From Bradyrhizobium cytisi (GTDB lineage: Bacteria > Pseudomonadota > Alphaproteobacteria > Rhizobiales > Xanthobacteraceae), in contig NZ_VSSR01000008.1 in assembly GCF_008123515.1 (NCBI RefSeq), forward strand, positions 62,001 through 126,000: 64,000 bases of DNA. Direction: 5' to 3'. A program made the position numbers and the translations under genes. Within the stretch, counting starts at the first letter, position 1, and each line of letters starts with the position of its first letter. A model generated the notes under the pieces. It was not told the origin of the DNA. It searched no databases and saw only the letters and a program-made list of their open reading frames with translations. Below, piece after piece: positions 16,667-25,345 of the stretch.

Positions 16667-17992
16667 TTGAACGCTCTTCGTCAACTTGAGTGGGCGCTGC
16701 TCGAGCTCCAGCAGAGTACGCCGCTGGCAAGCGTCAGCGGCGCGGTCTCCGAGATCGCGCCGACGCATTTCCGCGTCTCCGGCCTGTCGCGCGCCGTCAA
16801 GCTCGGCGAGCTGATCGGTGTCAATTCCGGGGGCAAGCCCCAGATCGGCGAGGTGGTGCGGATCGACAGCGACGGCATCGTCGCAAAGCCGTTCGACCGG
16901 CAATTCGCCGGCGGGCTCGGCTCGGTCGCCTACCGCATGCCGGCATTGTCGTTCGCGCCGGATCCGAGCTGGAAGGGCCGCGTTATCAATGCGCTCGGCG
17001 CTCCGCTGGACGGAATGGGCCCGCTCACCCCGGGATCGCGGGCGGTCTCGGCGGAGAGGGAAGCGCCGCCGGCGATGAATCGGGCGCGCGTCCACAAGCC
17101 GCTGCGCACCGGCGTTCGTGTCATCGACCTGTTTGCGCCGATCTGCGCCGGCCAGCGCGTCGGCATCTTTGCCGGCTCCGGCGTCGGCAAATCGACACTG
17201 CTCGCGATGCTCGCCCGCAGCCAGGGTTTTGATACGGTCGTGCTGGCGCTGGTCGGCGAGCGCGGCCGCGAGGTGCGCGAATTCATCGAGGACGTGCTCG
17301 GCAACGACCGTAACCGCTCCGTCACCATTGTGTCGACCGGTGATGAAAGCCCGATGATGCGGCGGCTGGCGCCGAAGACGGCGATGGCCGTGGCCGAATA
17401 CTTCCGCGACCGCGGCGAATCGGTGCTGCTCGTTGTCGATTCGATTACCCGTTTCGCCCACGCCGCCCGCGAGGTCGCGCTTGCGGCCGGCGAGCCCGCG
17501 GTGGCCCGCGGCTATGCCCCGACGGTCTTCACCGACCTGCCGCGCCTGCTGGAGCGAGCCGGGCCCGGCGAGGAGGGCTCCGGGACCATCACCGGCATCT
17601 TCTCCGTGCTGGTCGACGGCGACGACCATAACGAGCCGATCGCCGACACCATCCGCAGCACACTGGACGGGCACATCGTGCTTTCCAGGCACATTGCGGA
17701 CCAGGCGCGCTATCCCGCCGTGGATGTGCTGGCCTCGGTCTCCCGTCTCGCCCACAACGTCTGGGACCCCGAGGAGCGCGAATTGGTGAGCAAATTGCGC
17801 ACCCTGATCGCCAAATACGAGGACACCCGCGACCTTCGCCTGATGGGCGGATACCAATCGGGACGTGATTCGGGGCTAGACCAGGCCGTCGACATGGTTC
17901 CGAGGATCTACAACGCGATGCGGCAGGACGCCTCGGCGTCCCCAAGCGGCGATCCGTTCCGCGAGCTCAGGGACATGCTCAAGGGCGATTAA
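16667..17992 (+). CDS. fliI: Flagellar export ATPase FliI
   Basis: 441 residues from a TTG at 16667 with GGTGGACGG upstream. Walker A GSGVGKST lies near residue 170, the FliI/F1-beta signature (VVDSITRFAHAAREVALAAG) and RGYAPTVFTDLPRLLERAGP follow. FliI energises export with FliH and FliJ. fliJ, usually next, is absent here: a hairpin and 750 bp of non-coding DNA follow. Confidence 0.97.
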   Translation: MNALRQLEWALLELQQSTPLASVSGAVSEIAPTHFRVSGLSRAVKLGELIGVNSGGKPQIGEVVRIDSDGIVAKPFDRQFAGGLGSVAYRMPALSFAPDPSWKGRVINALGAPLDGMGPLTPGSRAVSAEREAPPAMNRARVHKPLRTGVRVIDLFAPICAGQRVGIFAGSGVGKSTLLAMLARSQGFDTVVLALVGERGREVREFIEDVLGNDRNRSVTIVSTGDESPMMRRLAPKTAMAVAEYFRDRGESVLLVVDSITRFAHAAREVALAAGEPAVARGYAPTVFTDLPRLLERAGPGEEGSGTITGIFSVLVDGDDHNEPIADTIRSTLDGHIVLSRHIADQARYPAVDVLASVSRLAHNVWDPEERELVSKLRTLIAKYEDTRDLRLMGGYQSGRDSGLDQAVDMVPRIYNAMRQDASASPSGDPFRELRDMLKGD

Positions 17993-17997
17993 TCAGG

Positions 17998-18014
17998 GGG
18001 CGCGCTTCGCGCCC
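17998..18014 (+). terminator. Probable terminator after fliI
   Basis: Seven-base perfect stem (GGGCGCG/CGCGCCC) with a 3-base loop a few bases after the fliI stop. No T tract follows. Confidence 0.5.
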
Positions 18015-18765
18015 GCGCTCTCGCCCTGCTCGTGGTTCTCGGCAGTCGATCGCGCATGGCGCCCCGCTTCCGGCGCATGCGCATGCATCGCCGCCACTGG
18101 CCTGGGCATCAACCATCCGGATGAGCAGCGCGGGCAGCGGCGAAAGCGACCGAACGCATGATTCTGCGATCGCGGCCGAGACAACCGGCGCGTGCATTCC
18201 TTCCGAGTTCCCCTGGCGATTCTCCCGGCCCATCGCACAAGCCTGTGGATGACATGCCGATGCACATCGTCGTCATGCACAAGCTTCGATCAACTTGCAT
18301 CAACGACGAACAACAACATGCCGTGCAATTAAACCGTCGTATAGTTGCGTGCATGCTGCCTGCGGAGCAACGTATTGTGTTCACTATCATGTGTCCCGAA
18401 CAGCGAGATTGTCTTGAACGTTACATTCGCCTGCAGCGACATCCGGTCTTCACGAGTGTCTCTACTTGATTTTGTTGATAAGCTCATTCATCGTTTCGGT
18501 GGAACATAAGAAACGTCTGCGTGTGACTTGAACTCAGGGGCTTCGGTTGTACAACTCCGATCCATCGTCCGGCAGTGACGGCAGCTCGGGCCTGCGTTCG
18601 ACGACTCTGCAGTTGGCATGCCGTCGGCAGCAGCGTTTCTCGCGCAGTATCCTGCCGTGCTCATCAGTCCAGGTCATGTGGGACTCTCGCGAGACATTCG
18701 TGCGCCATGGTGGAAAGCGGCTTCGGGGCGCCGCACACGCGATTCCCGGGGCGAGGTAGGAATTT
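18015..18765. other. Intergenic stretch, fliI to marR
   Basis: About 750 bp with only short overlapping frames on both strands, none with a ribosome site and family look. The right half is less GC-rich and may hold the marR promoter. Confidence 0.4.
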
Positions 18766-19401
18766 ATGCCGTTGGCACGCGAGGCCGTCGAGCTGCTGGT
18801 TCAGGCGGCCAGAGCCTGGTACTTCGAAGGCAATCAACACGGGTTGCGCGATCGGGAATGGATGGCGCTGCGCTTCCTCGGCCGCGCCAATCGCTTCTCG
18901 CGCACGCCATCCGCGCTCGCCGGCTTCATCGGCGCGACCAGGGCGACCGCATCGCAGATCGTGAAGACGCTGGAAAGCAAATCCCTCCTGGTGCGGAAAC
19001 CGTCGCAGGAAGACAAGCGTTCTGTCGTGCTCCACGTCACCGCGCAGGGCGAGAAATGCCTGAGCCAGCACGATCCGATCAATCACGTCGTCAATGCGGT
19101 CAGGGCACTCGAGACCGACGATCGCCTTCACCTGCGCGACTCGCTGCGCGAGGTTCTCAATCATCTCGACGCAGCCCATCAGCGGCTCGATGCCAGCATC
19201 TGCCGCGATTGCATGTTCCTGGCCGAGCGCAGCCCCGGCACAGGCAAGGGACGCGCCACCGCCGAGTTCATGTGCCGGCTCTATCGCGCGCCCGTCTCAC
19301 TCGAGGAGACGGAGCTGCTCTGCACCAGCTTCGAGCGCACCCGTGACCGCCCCAAGATCGAGGAGCATCTCGATCGCGCGCGGGTGGCAAGCCGGAGTTG
19401 A
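18766..19401 (+). CDS. MarR family transcriptional regulator
   Basis: 211 residues, longer than a typical MarR (about 150). The winged helix is clear: LRDREWMALRFLGRANRFSR, ALAGFIGATRATASQIVKTL, then the wing VRKPSQEDKRSVVLHVTAQG. The extra C-terminal part has Cys residues (ICRDCMFL and FMCRLY) that could be redox- or metal-sensing, which is inference. GAGGTAGG precedes the ATG. No operon partner is visible. Confidence 0.88.
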   Translation: MPLAREAVELLVQAARAWYFEGNQHGLRDREWMALRFLGRANRFSRTPSALAGFIGATRATASQIVKTLESKSLLVRKPSQEDKRSVVLHVTAQGEKCLSQHDPINHVVNAVRALETDDRLHLRDSLREVLNHLDAAHQRLDASICRDCMFLAERSPGTGKGRATAEFMCRLYRAPVSLEETELLCTSFERTRDRPKIEEHLDRARVASRS

Positions 19402-19424
19402 GGCAGCCGCGCGCGGCTACACAC

Positions 19425-19505
19425 CGTCATTGCGAGCGCAGCGAAGCGATCCGGAATTCCTCCGCGGAAAGACTCTGGATTGCTTCGCTGCGCTCGCAAT
19501 GACGG
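19425..19505. repeat. Palindromic dispersed repeat (RPE/REP-like)
   Basis: 81 bp starting CGTCATTGCGAGCGCAGCGA and ending in its near-complement, with a short unpaired centre. Elements of this form are very common between genes in Bradyrhizobium and relatives. Whether it acts as a terminator here is unknown. Confidence 0.75.
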
Positions 19506-19624
19506 AGTATGAGGCAACGGCTTCGCTCTTCCGGTTCGCATTTTGAATCGCAGATACGCCTTCGCGTCCTCGCGGCTGATTTCGCCCGAGCTTTGCTTCG
19601 TCGCGCCCCCTCTTGTCCGAGAGG

Positions 19625-19739
19625 GCGCAGGGAAGGCCGGGTGCTGACCTCGCACCCGCGGTCTGCTGCGCGAATGTGTAGCGCAGGAAAACCGCACAGC
19701 AGCATACAGGTGGCGCCAATCACTCGGCCTTCCCTGCGC
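19625..19739. repeat. 115-bp unit bounded by 15-bp inverted repeats
   Basis: Arms GCGCAGGGAAGGCCG and its exact complement face each other 85 bases apart. The surrounding sequence looks like one I associate with repeated non-coding DNA in Bradyrhizobium, from memory. Confidence 0.55.
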
Positions 19740-19945
19740 AGTGGTTTGACGGCTTATGCCGTGCTCTCCCGGGAGCCGAGTTCGTTCTGGCCTCCCTCGC
19801 CTCGCAGATTAGCGATGCGGTTGACCCGGTTGGGCGCTCCACATCTCCGCGAAAGCTTGGCCGTAGCGACGACGGCCAGGACCACACGGTCTGTAATCAA
19901 GAGCGGATATATACAGCAATTTCAATGCTTTCCGCCAACGAAAGA

Positions 19946-19967
19946 GGCCCGCTTTTGCCTGCGGGCC
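19946..19967 (-). terminator. Terminator of the leftward phage operon
   Basis: Stem GGCCCGC/GCGGGCC with an 8-base loop, followed on the minus strand by TCTTTCGTT. It stands 40 bases past the stop of the AlpA-like gene. Confidence 0.75.
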
Positions 19968-20006
19968 CCGATCCTGCTGCAGCTCAGCTATATAAAGGCT
20001 CTGGCC

Positions 20007-20360
20007 TCATCTGGCCTCGCCTGAGCTGCCTTGAGCCGTTTTGGCCCGCTTGCGCGGGCTCCTCGCTGGCAGCGTCTCCTGCCAATCCACAATTTCGTCC
20101 TCATACCAGATCGGCTTGTTGGGCGTGATGTAATGCGCGCTCGGAAAGTCCTTGCTCTTGATCATGCGCTTCAGCGTTGACTTGCCGACCGGCACCAACT
20201 CCAGCACCTGATCCATCGTGAGCATGCGCCGCGCTTCACCTCCTGTTTTTGTCTCACTCATTGCTGCAACTCCCGCCTTCCTTTGTACGCGGCCCCAGGC
20301 GCGGGTTAGATCAAGATGATGATCGATATCGCTCGCCACATAGATCACATCCATGGTCAT
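20007..20360 (-). CDS. AlpA-like phage DNA-binding regulator
   Basis: 117 residues. The C-terminal part is an AlpA/excisionase-type winged helix: LTMDQVLELVPVGKSTLKRM, then FPSAHYITPNKPIWYEDEIV. Such proteins control phage integrase or excision genes. Two starts are possible: 20360 (AGGGGG before it) or the ATG at 20261 (GGGAG before it), which would give just the DNA-binding domain. It is the last gene of the leftward early operon. Confidence 0.75.
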   Translation of the reverse strand: MTMDVIYVASDIDHHLDLTRAWGRVQRKAGVAAMSETKTGGEARRMLTMDQVLELVPVGKSTLKRMIKSKDFPSAHYITPNKPIWYEDEIVDWQETLPARSPRKRAKTAQGSSGEAR

Positions 20361-20371
20361 CGCTTTTCCCC

Positions 20372-21016
20372 CTAAGCTGGCACCAGCCCCATCGCCCTGT
20401 CGTATTGAACCTGCAGCTCGGCGACTGCTTCAGCACCATCGCGCTCGGCCATCTGGCGTAGGCTCGGCATGCCGGTCGAGATCGACGCCATGATCTCGTC
20501 GCGGGTCGCGGTGCGGCCCTCGGCGAAGAACTCGACCTGCACTGGCTCGCCGACATTGAACAGCGCGCCATTGCCAGCCTTGAAGATCGTATAGCTCTGC
20601 GTCGTCCAGAGCATCGTCACGCCTGGATTCCTGCGCAGCATGATGCCAGCCGGCGCGAGATGCTCCGGCATGTCCTTTTCGTTGCGGCGCATCTTCGGCT
20701 GCGTCAGGAAGGGGCAGCTCTGCACCGCATAGAGCGCACACTTGCGATGCGACGGCGGTTCGGCGCTGACCCGATTGACGGCGCACATCGGCCCGATCAC
20801 GAACACCATGAACTTGCCGAGCGGCTGACCGCACAGCCAGCATCGCTTGTGCCGCACGCAGATCACCACCTTCTCGCCGTCGAATCCGCGAAACTCGGGC
20901 TCACCGTTGACGTAGGGCACGAAGAACGGAACCGGATATCCTTGCGAGTTGAGCGGCAGGCGCTTCATGCGATCAGGCAGTTCCAGATGCCGGATGCGCT
21001 GGTTCAGCTCACGCAT
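20372..21016 (-). CDS. Phage protein with Cys clusters, function unknown
   Basis: 214 residues. It holds a zinc-ribbon-like pair (RCWLCGQPLG near residue 60) and later single cysteines (MCAVN, RKCALYAVQSCPF), so a metal site is likely. I do not recognise a function. It is in the early operon, 11 bases before the AlpA-like gene. Confidence 0.7.
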   Translation of the reverse strand: MRELNQRIRHLELPDRMKRLPLNSQGYPVPFFVPYVNGEPEFRGFDGEKVVICVRHKRCWLCGQPLGKFMVFVIGPMCAVNRVSAEPPSHRKCALYAVQSCPFLTQPKMRRNEKDMPEHLAPAGIMLRRNPGVTMLWTTQSYTIFKAGNGALFNVGEPVQVEFFAEGRTATRDEIMASISTGMPSLRQMAERDGAEAVAELQVQYDRAMGLVPA

Positions 21017-21184
21017 TACAAATCTCCCTATCCATCAGCCCGCGAGGTTCGCGCGGACTTCAAGCGATGCATACCGCACCGCGGATCGCAGGCCGCGCCA
21101 AAGCTCGGCAGCAACTGCCCATGCCAGCACGACGGCAGAGCCGAGCCGTCAAAACCGAGCGCACGAACATCTGCTTGCCGGTCA

Positions 21185-21457
21185 TCATTCGCCGTTCTCG
21201 TCATCGAGCGCACGCAACAGATCAACGATCTGCTGAAAGCCGAGCTTGCCGATCCCGTCGAGCTTGCGCAGCCGATTCGGGCCCGCTGCCTTGAGCTGCT
21301 CGATGGTGGTGATCCCGGCATTGTCCAGCACATGCAGCACGCGCGTCGGCAGCTCCAATGCATTGCGCTGATCTGGTGCTTTCCACCATGCGCTATCGGC
21401 GGCGGCGCGCTCGGCGAGCGATACCAGGGTGGTGGCTTCAGTGGTCTGCTGGCTCAT
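21185..21457 (-). CDS. Free-standing RNA polymerase alpha-CTD-like protein
   Basis: 90 residues from the ATG at 21457, which has GGAGGAG before it. The C-terminal 60 residues align by eye with the alpha-subunit C-terminal domain of RNA polymerase: LELPTRVLHVLDNAGITTIE parallels the LELTVRSANCL region, and KLDGIGKLGFQQIVDLLRAL parallels NLGKKSLTEIKDVL. The arginine equivalent to R265 of E. coli alpha is kept; N268 and S299 are not. A DNA- or polymerase-binding role in the phage early programme is inference; a generic helix-hairpin-helix protein is the alternative. Confidence 0.7.
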   Translation of the reverse strand: MSQQTTEATTLVSLAERAAADSAWWKAPDQRNALELPTRVLHVLDNAGITTIEQLKAAGPNRLRKLDGIGKLGFQQIVDLLRALDDENGE

Positions 21458-21483
21458 AATCTCCTCCACTTCGGTGATGAACG

Positions 21484-21927
21484 TCATGCTTGGCTTGCTG
21501 GTAACAGCCCCAGCTGATCGGCGCGCTCGGAGACCGTGCGGCCATCAGCTGTGAGCAGAAAAGGAAGGAAGACCGCATCGAACGACAGGATGCCGGTCTC
21601 GATGGCCATGATCTGGCCCTTGACCCAATCGCGCAGAATCGAATTGATCGCGACCTGACCCTGAGCGAGGGCCTTCTCGTTATGCTGCTCCTCGCCGCCC
21701 TTGTGGCGGTAGTTGTAAGGATGTTCTTTCAGATACAGCGCGGCCCAGCCTTTGGCGTTGGCGCGCAGCTGCATCTGGCGGCCCCGGTGCTTGAAGACGA
21801 GCAGGACCTCGTGCTGCTGATAATCGTCCATGAAGCCGATCTGCTCACAGCCGAATCGCCGCAGCAGCCGCGTGATCTCATCGCGGGCCGCAACGCCAGA
21901 GATTGCTTTCGCATAGGGGGTGCTCAT
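21484..21927 (-). CDS. Conserved phage protein, function unknown
   Basis: 147 residues with an N-terminal part (EITRLLRRFGCEQIGFMDDY, VLLVFKHRGRQMQLRANAKG) that recurs in early regions of rhizobial prophages, from memory. Its start overlaps the previous stop by 4 bases (ATGA), showing translational coupling. No function can be assigned. Confidence 0.75.
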   Translation of the reverse strand: MSTPYAKAISGVAARDEITRLLRRFGCEQIGFMDDYQQHEVLLVFKHRGRQMQLRANAKGWAALYLKEHPYNYRHKGGEEQHNEKALAQGQVAINSILRDWVKGQIMAIETGILSFDAVFLPFLLTADGRTVSERADQLGLLPASQA

Positions 21928-22172
21928 TGCGTCAGCTGCCTTGAATGCATGGCCAGCTTCAGGTGCGTGCGAAGGACATCAAGCACGGCATCGATCTGGC
22001 CCTCGCCCTCGGTCATATCCATGACCTGGTTGCCAAGCAGAGACATCAGCACCGTCATGCGGGCATCGTTACTGATTGGGGCCAGTGTCGTGCTGATCAT
22101 CGAAAGGGCAAGGCGCTGTCCGAAACTCACATCGCGCCACTGGATATCAACGATGGTGTGGAAGGCAGCCAT
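21924..22172 (-). CDS. Small phage protein
   Basis: 82 residues from the ATG at 22172 (AGGATCGG before it); the longer open frame to 22352 overlaps two coupled genes and reads as low-complexity. Helical, hydrophobic stretches (ISTTLAPISNDARMTVLMSL). Not recognised. Confidence 0.65.
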   Translation of the reverse strand: MAAFHTIVDIQWRDVSFGQRLALSMISTTLAPISNDARMTVLMSLLGNQVMDMTEGEGQIDAVLDVLRTHLKLAMHSRQLTQ

Positions 22173-22183
22173 CGGCGCCGATC

Positions 22184-22390
22184 CTATTTTTGCGCCAGCT
22201 GCCGCTTTGCAGAGGCGATCAGTTTCTTGGTGGCCCCTGCGGTCACCAAGAGCTTCAGGGTATTGCGCATCTGCAGAAGCCGCTCGGCTTCCTTGCGCTG
22301 GATCAGGCCGACCAAGCGCGGGTTGTCCTCGCGCGCCAGCTGCTCGATGCAATACCAGAGACCGAGCTTGTGCTTGATCCCGTCCGTCAT
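22184..22390 (-). CDS. Small phage protein
   Basis: 68 residues, basic and helical (LLQMRNTLKLLVTAGATKKL). It overlaps the upstream gene by 4 bases. Not recognised. Confidence 0.65.
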   Translation of the reverse strand: MTDGIKHKLGLWYCIEQLAREDNPRLVGLIQRKEAERLLQMRNTLKLLVTAGATKKLIASAKRQLAQK

Positions 22391-22797
22391 CCCGCGCGCT
22401 GTTCGATCAGCTGATCTAGCTCCTGCGCGATCTTGGCATTGACCTCGTCGCCGCGTCTCGCTTCCGCCTGGACGGCAGCACCAAGCAGATACAAAGCGGT
22501 GATATCAAACCTGACCTTGGCGGCCCGCTCCAGCATCAGCTGCTCGACCGTCTTGGAATTTTGCCGCGTGTGCTCCAGCTGCCCAACCCAGTCGGTGGTG
22601 ACCTGATCGATGCTCTTGAGCAGCAGGTCATGCGTCTTCTGATCAAAGGGCTGCACCGATGGCGGCATCGGCTCCTCCACGCGGATCACGGGCTCGCGGG
22701 CGGCGATACGCTGCGCATCGCGCGCTGCCAGCTCCTCCAGCTCCTCTAGTTCAGCGATGGCTTGCGGAAATTGTTGCTGTCCATTCATCTCAGGCAT
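22387..22797 (-). CDS. Small helical phage protein
   Basis: 136 residues, acidic, with predicted coiled coil at both ends (AIAELEELEELAARDAQRIA; AKIAQELDQLIEQ). Part of the coupled early operon. Function unknown. Confidence 0.65.
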   Translation of the reverse strand: MPEMNGQQQFPQAIAELEELEELAARDAQRIAAREPVIRVEEPMPPSVQPFDQKTHDLLLKSIDQVTTDWVGQLEHTRQNSKTVEQLMLERAAKVRFDITALYLLGAAVQAEARRGDEVNAKIAQELDQLIEQRAG

Positions 22798-22914
22798 TGC
22801 TCGGGTCCCTCTATCGGTTGTTTTTGTTTGCCTTCGGCCCGCCGTCCCTCCCAGGGCTGGGGCGCAATGGTTCAGACGGCGGGCCTCCGGCCACTGCAGG
22901 GCGTGACATACGGG

Positions 22915-23349
22915 TCACGCTGGCTGCAGCGAGATCACTTCGGTCAAACGCTCCCGCTCGGCGACGTCGGTAATCTTCGGCAGCAGTTTTGAAATGATCA
23001 CCTCCCTTGCTTCGCTCCAGAAAAGATGCAGCTCGTGATCCTTCATCGCCGTGCGCGACATCGAATTGATCGCGACCACCGAGGTGCCGAGCAGCTCGCC
23101 GAGCAGCTGGAAATTGCCGGTCGCGACCAGCAGCTCGGCGCGGACCTTCTCGGGGGTGGTATGCAGCGCCTTGGCGATGGCGTTGATCGTCCCCATGATG
23201 CGGCGATGCTCGACCATATCGCGGTCGTGCAGGGCCTCGATCTCGATCACATGCGCGGCGAACGGCTCGCCGCTGCAGAGATCGCGATGGAAGTCTTGCG
23301 CCTCGGCATCGAACGGCTCAAAGCCGGTCGGTGTCAGCACCAGTCTCAT
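22915..23349 (-). CDS. Phage recombination-region protein, possibly DUF1367-like
   Basis: 144 residues. The N-terminal pattern (a beta strand MRLVLTPTGFEPFD, then a long helix with HRDLCSGEPFAAHVIEIE) recalls phage DUF1367/NinB-region proteins, but the match is weak. It overlaps the ERF-type gene by 4 bases. A link to recombination is inferred from position only. Confidence 0.6.
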   Translation of the reverse strand: MRLVLTPTGFEPFDAEAQDFHRDLCSGEPFAAHVIEIEALHDRDMVEHRRIMGTINAIAKALHTTPEKVRAELLVATGNFQLLGELLGTSVVAINSMSRTAMKDHELHLFWSEAREVIISKLLPKITDVAERERLTEVISLQPA

Positions 23350-24173
23350 TTTGTCAGCTCCTCATGCTTGGCATCGACGTTCTTCTCGAACAGCCGGAAC
23401 AACTGCGGCTTGGTGTCCTTCAGCTTCACCAGAAGCTCGCCGTTCAGGCTCATCCATTCGTCCCACTCGGTGGTGCTCTTGCTGTGGTTGAGGTAGCGCT
23501 GCATTGGCTCGACGAAGTCGGCCCATGTCTGGCCCTCGTGCATCTCCAGCTGGAAGGGATCGACGTGATCGACAATCTCGCCAGTGTGCGGATCGCGAAG
23601 CTCGTCCATCGAGCGCGGCGCTGGCGCGGGCCGAGCTGGCGGGCGCGGCCCATTGCCATCGTCATCGTCACCGATAGCGAGGTTGAACATCATCACCAAC
23701 AGCCCGCGCTTGCCGTAGGAGATCGCCGACATGGTGGCGTGCGTGCGGGTCATCATGTCCTGACCGCGAATGCCCTGCGTGACGATGGGCATGTCCACCT
23801 GAAAGCGGCGCTGGATCATCCCGTTTGACAGCATGCCGACGACGCGGATCATGTTCGGCTCACCCATCGGCTCGGTGTTGAACTGGATACCGAAGCCGTG
23901 GCTGGTATAGATCGGGCGAATCTCGCCATCGAGCCGCGCAAAAGTCGCGTACCTGCTTTTGGTCTGCGGGTTGTTGGCATTGGTCGAGATGGTGCTCATC
24001 TCGGCTTCGGCTCTTGCCAGCGCCTCGTTGAACTGATGATCGGCGTTGCGCTGCTGGCTGGCTTCCTGCATCGCGACCAGGCGCTCCAGCTTGTCCACGT
24101 CGAAGTTCGGGTCTATCGCAGCCCGCTCGATGACGCTGTGATAGTCGCTACTGGCTGGCAGATTCGTATTCAT
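23346..24173 (-). CDS. ERF family single-strand annealing protein
   Basis: 275 residues. The ERF core is present: KSRYATFARLDGEIRPIYTS, HGFGIQFNTEP, then VDMPIVTQGIRGQDM and HATMSAISYGKRGLL. ERF proteins anneal complementary single strands during phage recombination, usually with an exonuclease. That partner (YqaJ-type) is the next gene upstream, overlapping by 4 bases. The C-terminal part is diverged and Pro-rich in the linker. Confidence 0.88.
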   Translation of the reverse strand: MNTNLPASSDYHSVIERAAIDPNFDVDKLERLVAMQEASQQRNADHQFNEALARAEAEMSTISTNANNPQTKSRYATFARLDGEIRPIYTSHGFGIQFNTEPMGEPNMIRVVGMLSNGMIQRRFQVDMPIVTQGIRGQDMMTRTHATMSAISYGKRGLLVMMFNLAIGDDDDGNGPRPPARPAPAPRSMDELRDPHTGEIVDHVDPFQLEMHEGQTWADFVEPMQRYLNHSKSTTEWDEWMSLNGELLVKLKDTKPQLFRLFEKNVDAKHEELTK

Positions 24174-24958
24174 GCGGCCCTCCGAGTGATCGCGAGGTTG
24201 CCTCTGCGGTTGCGGGTGATCTGGAAAGCGCCCGCGAAGACCTTGCCGACATCATCGGGGATCAGGTCTCGCGCCGCCTTGCCCATCTCTGCGTGAAGCG
24301 CCGCTGCCGTGGCGGTGTCGTCAAAGCTCTGCAGGAAGAGCAGCAGCTCGCTTGACCAATTGGTCGGGTTGGACACGACATCGACGGTGCGCCATTTCTC
24401 GGGCGGCGGCGGCGCGGGCGGGATCGGATAAGGCGGCGTCAGCGAGCGCAGGCAATTCAGGAAAATGTCGGCGCGCTTCATCAGCTCGGTCGCATAGTCG
24501 CCGTCAAAGGGGTGCTCGAAGTCGAGCGGCTCGCTGGTGCCCTGCGCGACCAGCAGCGCCGCGCGGCTCGCGCCGGTGCAGAGGCGTTGCAGCATCGTCT
24601 GCGGATAGTAGCAGGGGATGAATTCTTCTCTGCTTCGATGCGGCGAGAGAAATTTCACTTCGATGATCTGGTCGAGCGCAGCAATGTATCCATCGAGCTT
24701 GGCGCAGACGTCGGCGACGAGGGGATGGGCGACGACTTCACCGCGCCGCGTGATCGGAAGACCGAGCTTGTCCTGATACCAGTCCAGAATCAGCGGCTCC
24801 ATATGCGAGCCCGCCTGCATGGCCCAGTTGGTCGGTTCGGGCGCAATCTGGCCTGACCGGACTAGGTAGTGCTGCACCCACTCTTCTTCGCCACCGTTCA
24901 TGACGACGTTGGCGCTGGTGCCGGTGAATTTTCCGAGCTGGTAGTCGAACTCAGACAT
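24170..24958 (-). CDS. YqaJ-type phage recombinase exonuclease
   Basis: 262 residues from the ATG at 24958 with AGGGGGA before it. The lambda-exonuclease/YqaJ fold motifs are visible: QAGSHMEPLILDWY, CAKLDGYIAALDQIIEVKF (the D...ExK active site) and the basic tail. It would resect DNA ends for the ERF protein. It is the first gene of the leftward early operon. Confidence 0.88.
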   Translation of the reverse strand: MSEFDYQLGKFTGTSANVVMNGGEEEWVQHYLVRSGQIAPEPTNWAMQAGSHMEPLILDWYQDKLGLPITRRGEVVAHPLVADVCAKLDGYIAALDQIIEVKFLSPHRSREEFIPCYYPQTMLQRLCTGASRAALLVAQGTSEPLDFEHPFDGDYATELMKRADIFLNCLRSLTPPYPIPPAPPPPEKWRTVDVVSNPTNWSSELLLFLQSFDDTATAAALHAEMGKAARDLIPDDVGKVFAGAFQITRNRRGNLAITRRAA

Positions 24959-25113
24959 ACGGACGTCCCCCTGCAGCTGCGCAGGCACGCATATTCCAGC
25001 TTTTCAGTGAAGACGCTGATGGGCCGGGTTTAGGCCCTTCGCAATTGATTGTTGCTTTTTTCTTCCCCTGCAGTGGCGTCCGTATCCGCCGTGACTGCAG
25101 TGATCAGCGAGCG

Positions 25114-25135
25114 GCAATTTCAAAACAGAAATTGC
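25114..25135. promoter_or_regulatory. Palindrome, possible operator
   Basis: GCAATTTC and GAAATTGC arranged as a perfect inverted repeat 6 bases apart, in the control region before the Cro-like gene. Operator function is inferred. Confidence 0.45.
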
Positions 25136-25188
25136 TTGTTCGTCAAGAACAATTCGCTCAGAAATTTTAAGTTGGCTGCTGTTCCCGC

Positions 25189-25203
25189 TGGCCAAAATGG
25201 CCA
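25189..25203. promoter_or_regulatory. TGGCCA palindrome, copy 1
   Basis: TGGCCAAAATGGCCA, identical to the copy at 26105-26119. It lies 140 bp upstream of the Cro-like gene. A regulator binding site is the likely reading. Confidence 0.5.
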
Positions 25204-25345
25204 CCCTAAATTTAATGTTTTTCAATCTGAGCTAAGTTGGACTTTGCTGGACTTCCGTGGACCGCAACATGCAGCCGCGCGAGGCCAGATCAGCTCAGGT
25301 CATCCGTTTGATCAAATAATTTTTAAGAGCGAGCATGAACCCATC

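Larger units (their letters stand above)
19506..20006. other. Repeat-rich non-coding junction before the prophage
   Basis: No convincing gene. It holds a 15-bp perfect inverted repeat (19625-19639 and 19725-19739, GCGCAGGGAAGGCCG) and, at its right end, the terminator of the leftward phage operon. I looked for a tRNA or an attachment core and found none. Confidence 0.45.
24959..25345. promoter_or_regulatory. Divergent early control region of the prophage
   Basis: 387 bp, clearly richer in A+T than its surroundings, between the leftward recombination operon and the rightward Cro-like gene. It contains two palindromes (25114-25135 and 25189-25203) and an inverted CTGCAGT/ACTGCAG pair near 25069-25100. 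This is the layout of a phage switch region. Individual promoters are not assigned. Confidence 0.6.

Noticed and set aside
15110..17857. A 915-codon minus-strand frame under the DUF1217, flgF and fliI genes
   Set aside because: It is a shadow of three well-supported genes on the plus strand, with typical His/Arg/Asp-rich shadow composition.
19506..20006. A tRNA gene or attachment site for the prophage
   Set aside because: I looked for a cloverleaf and for a core repeated elsewhere in the window and saw neither. The integrase may be outside the window.
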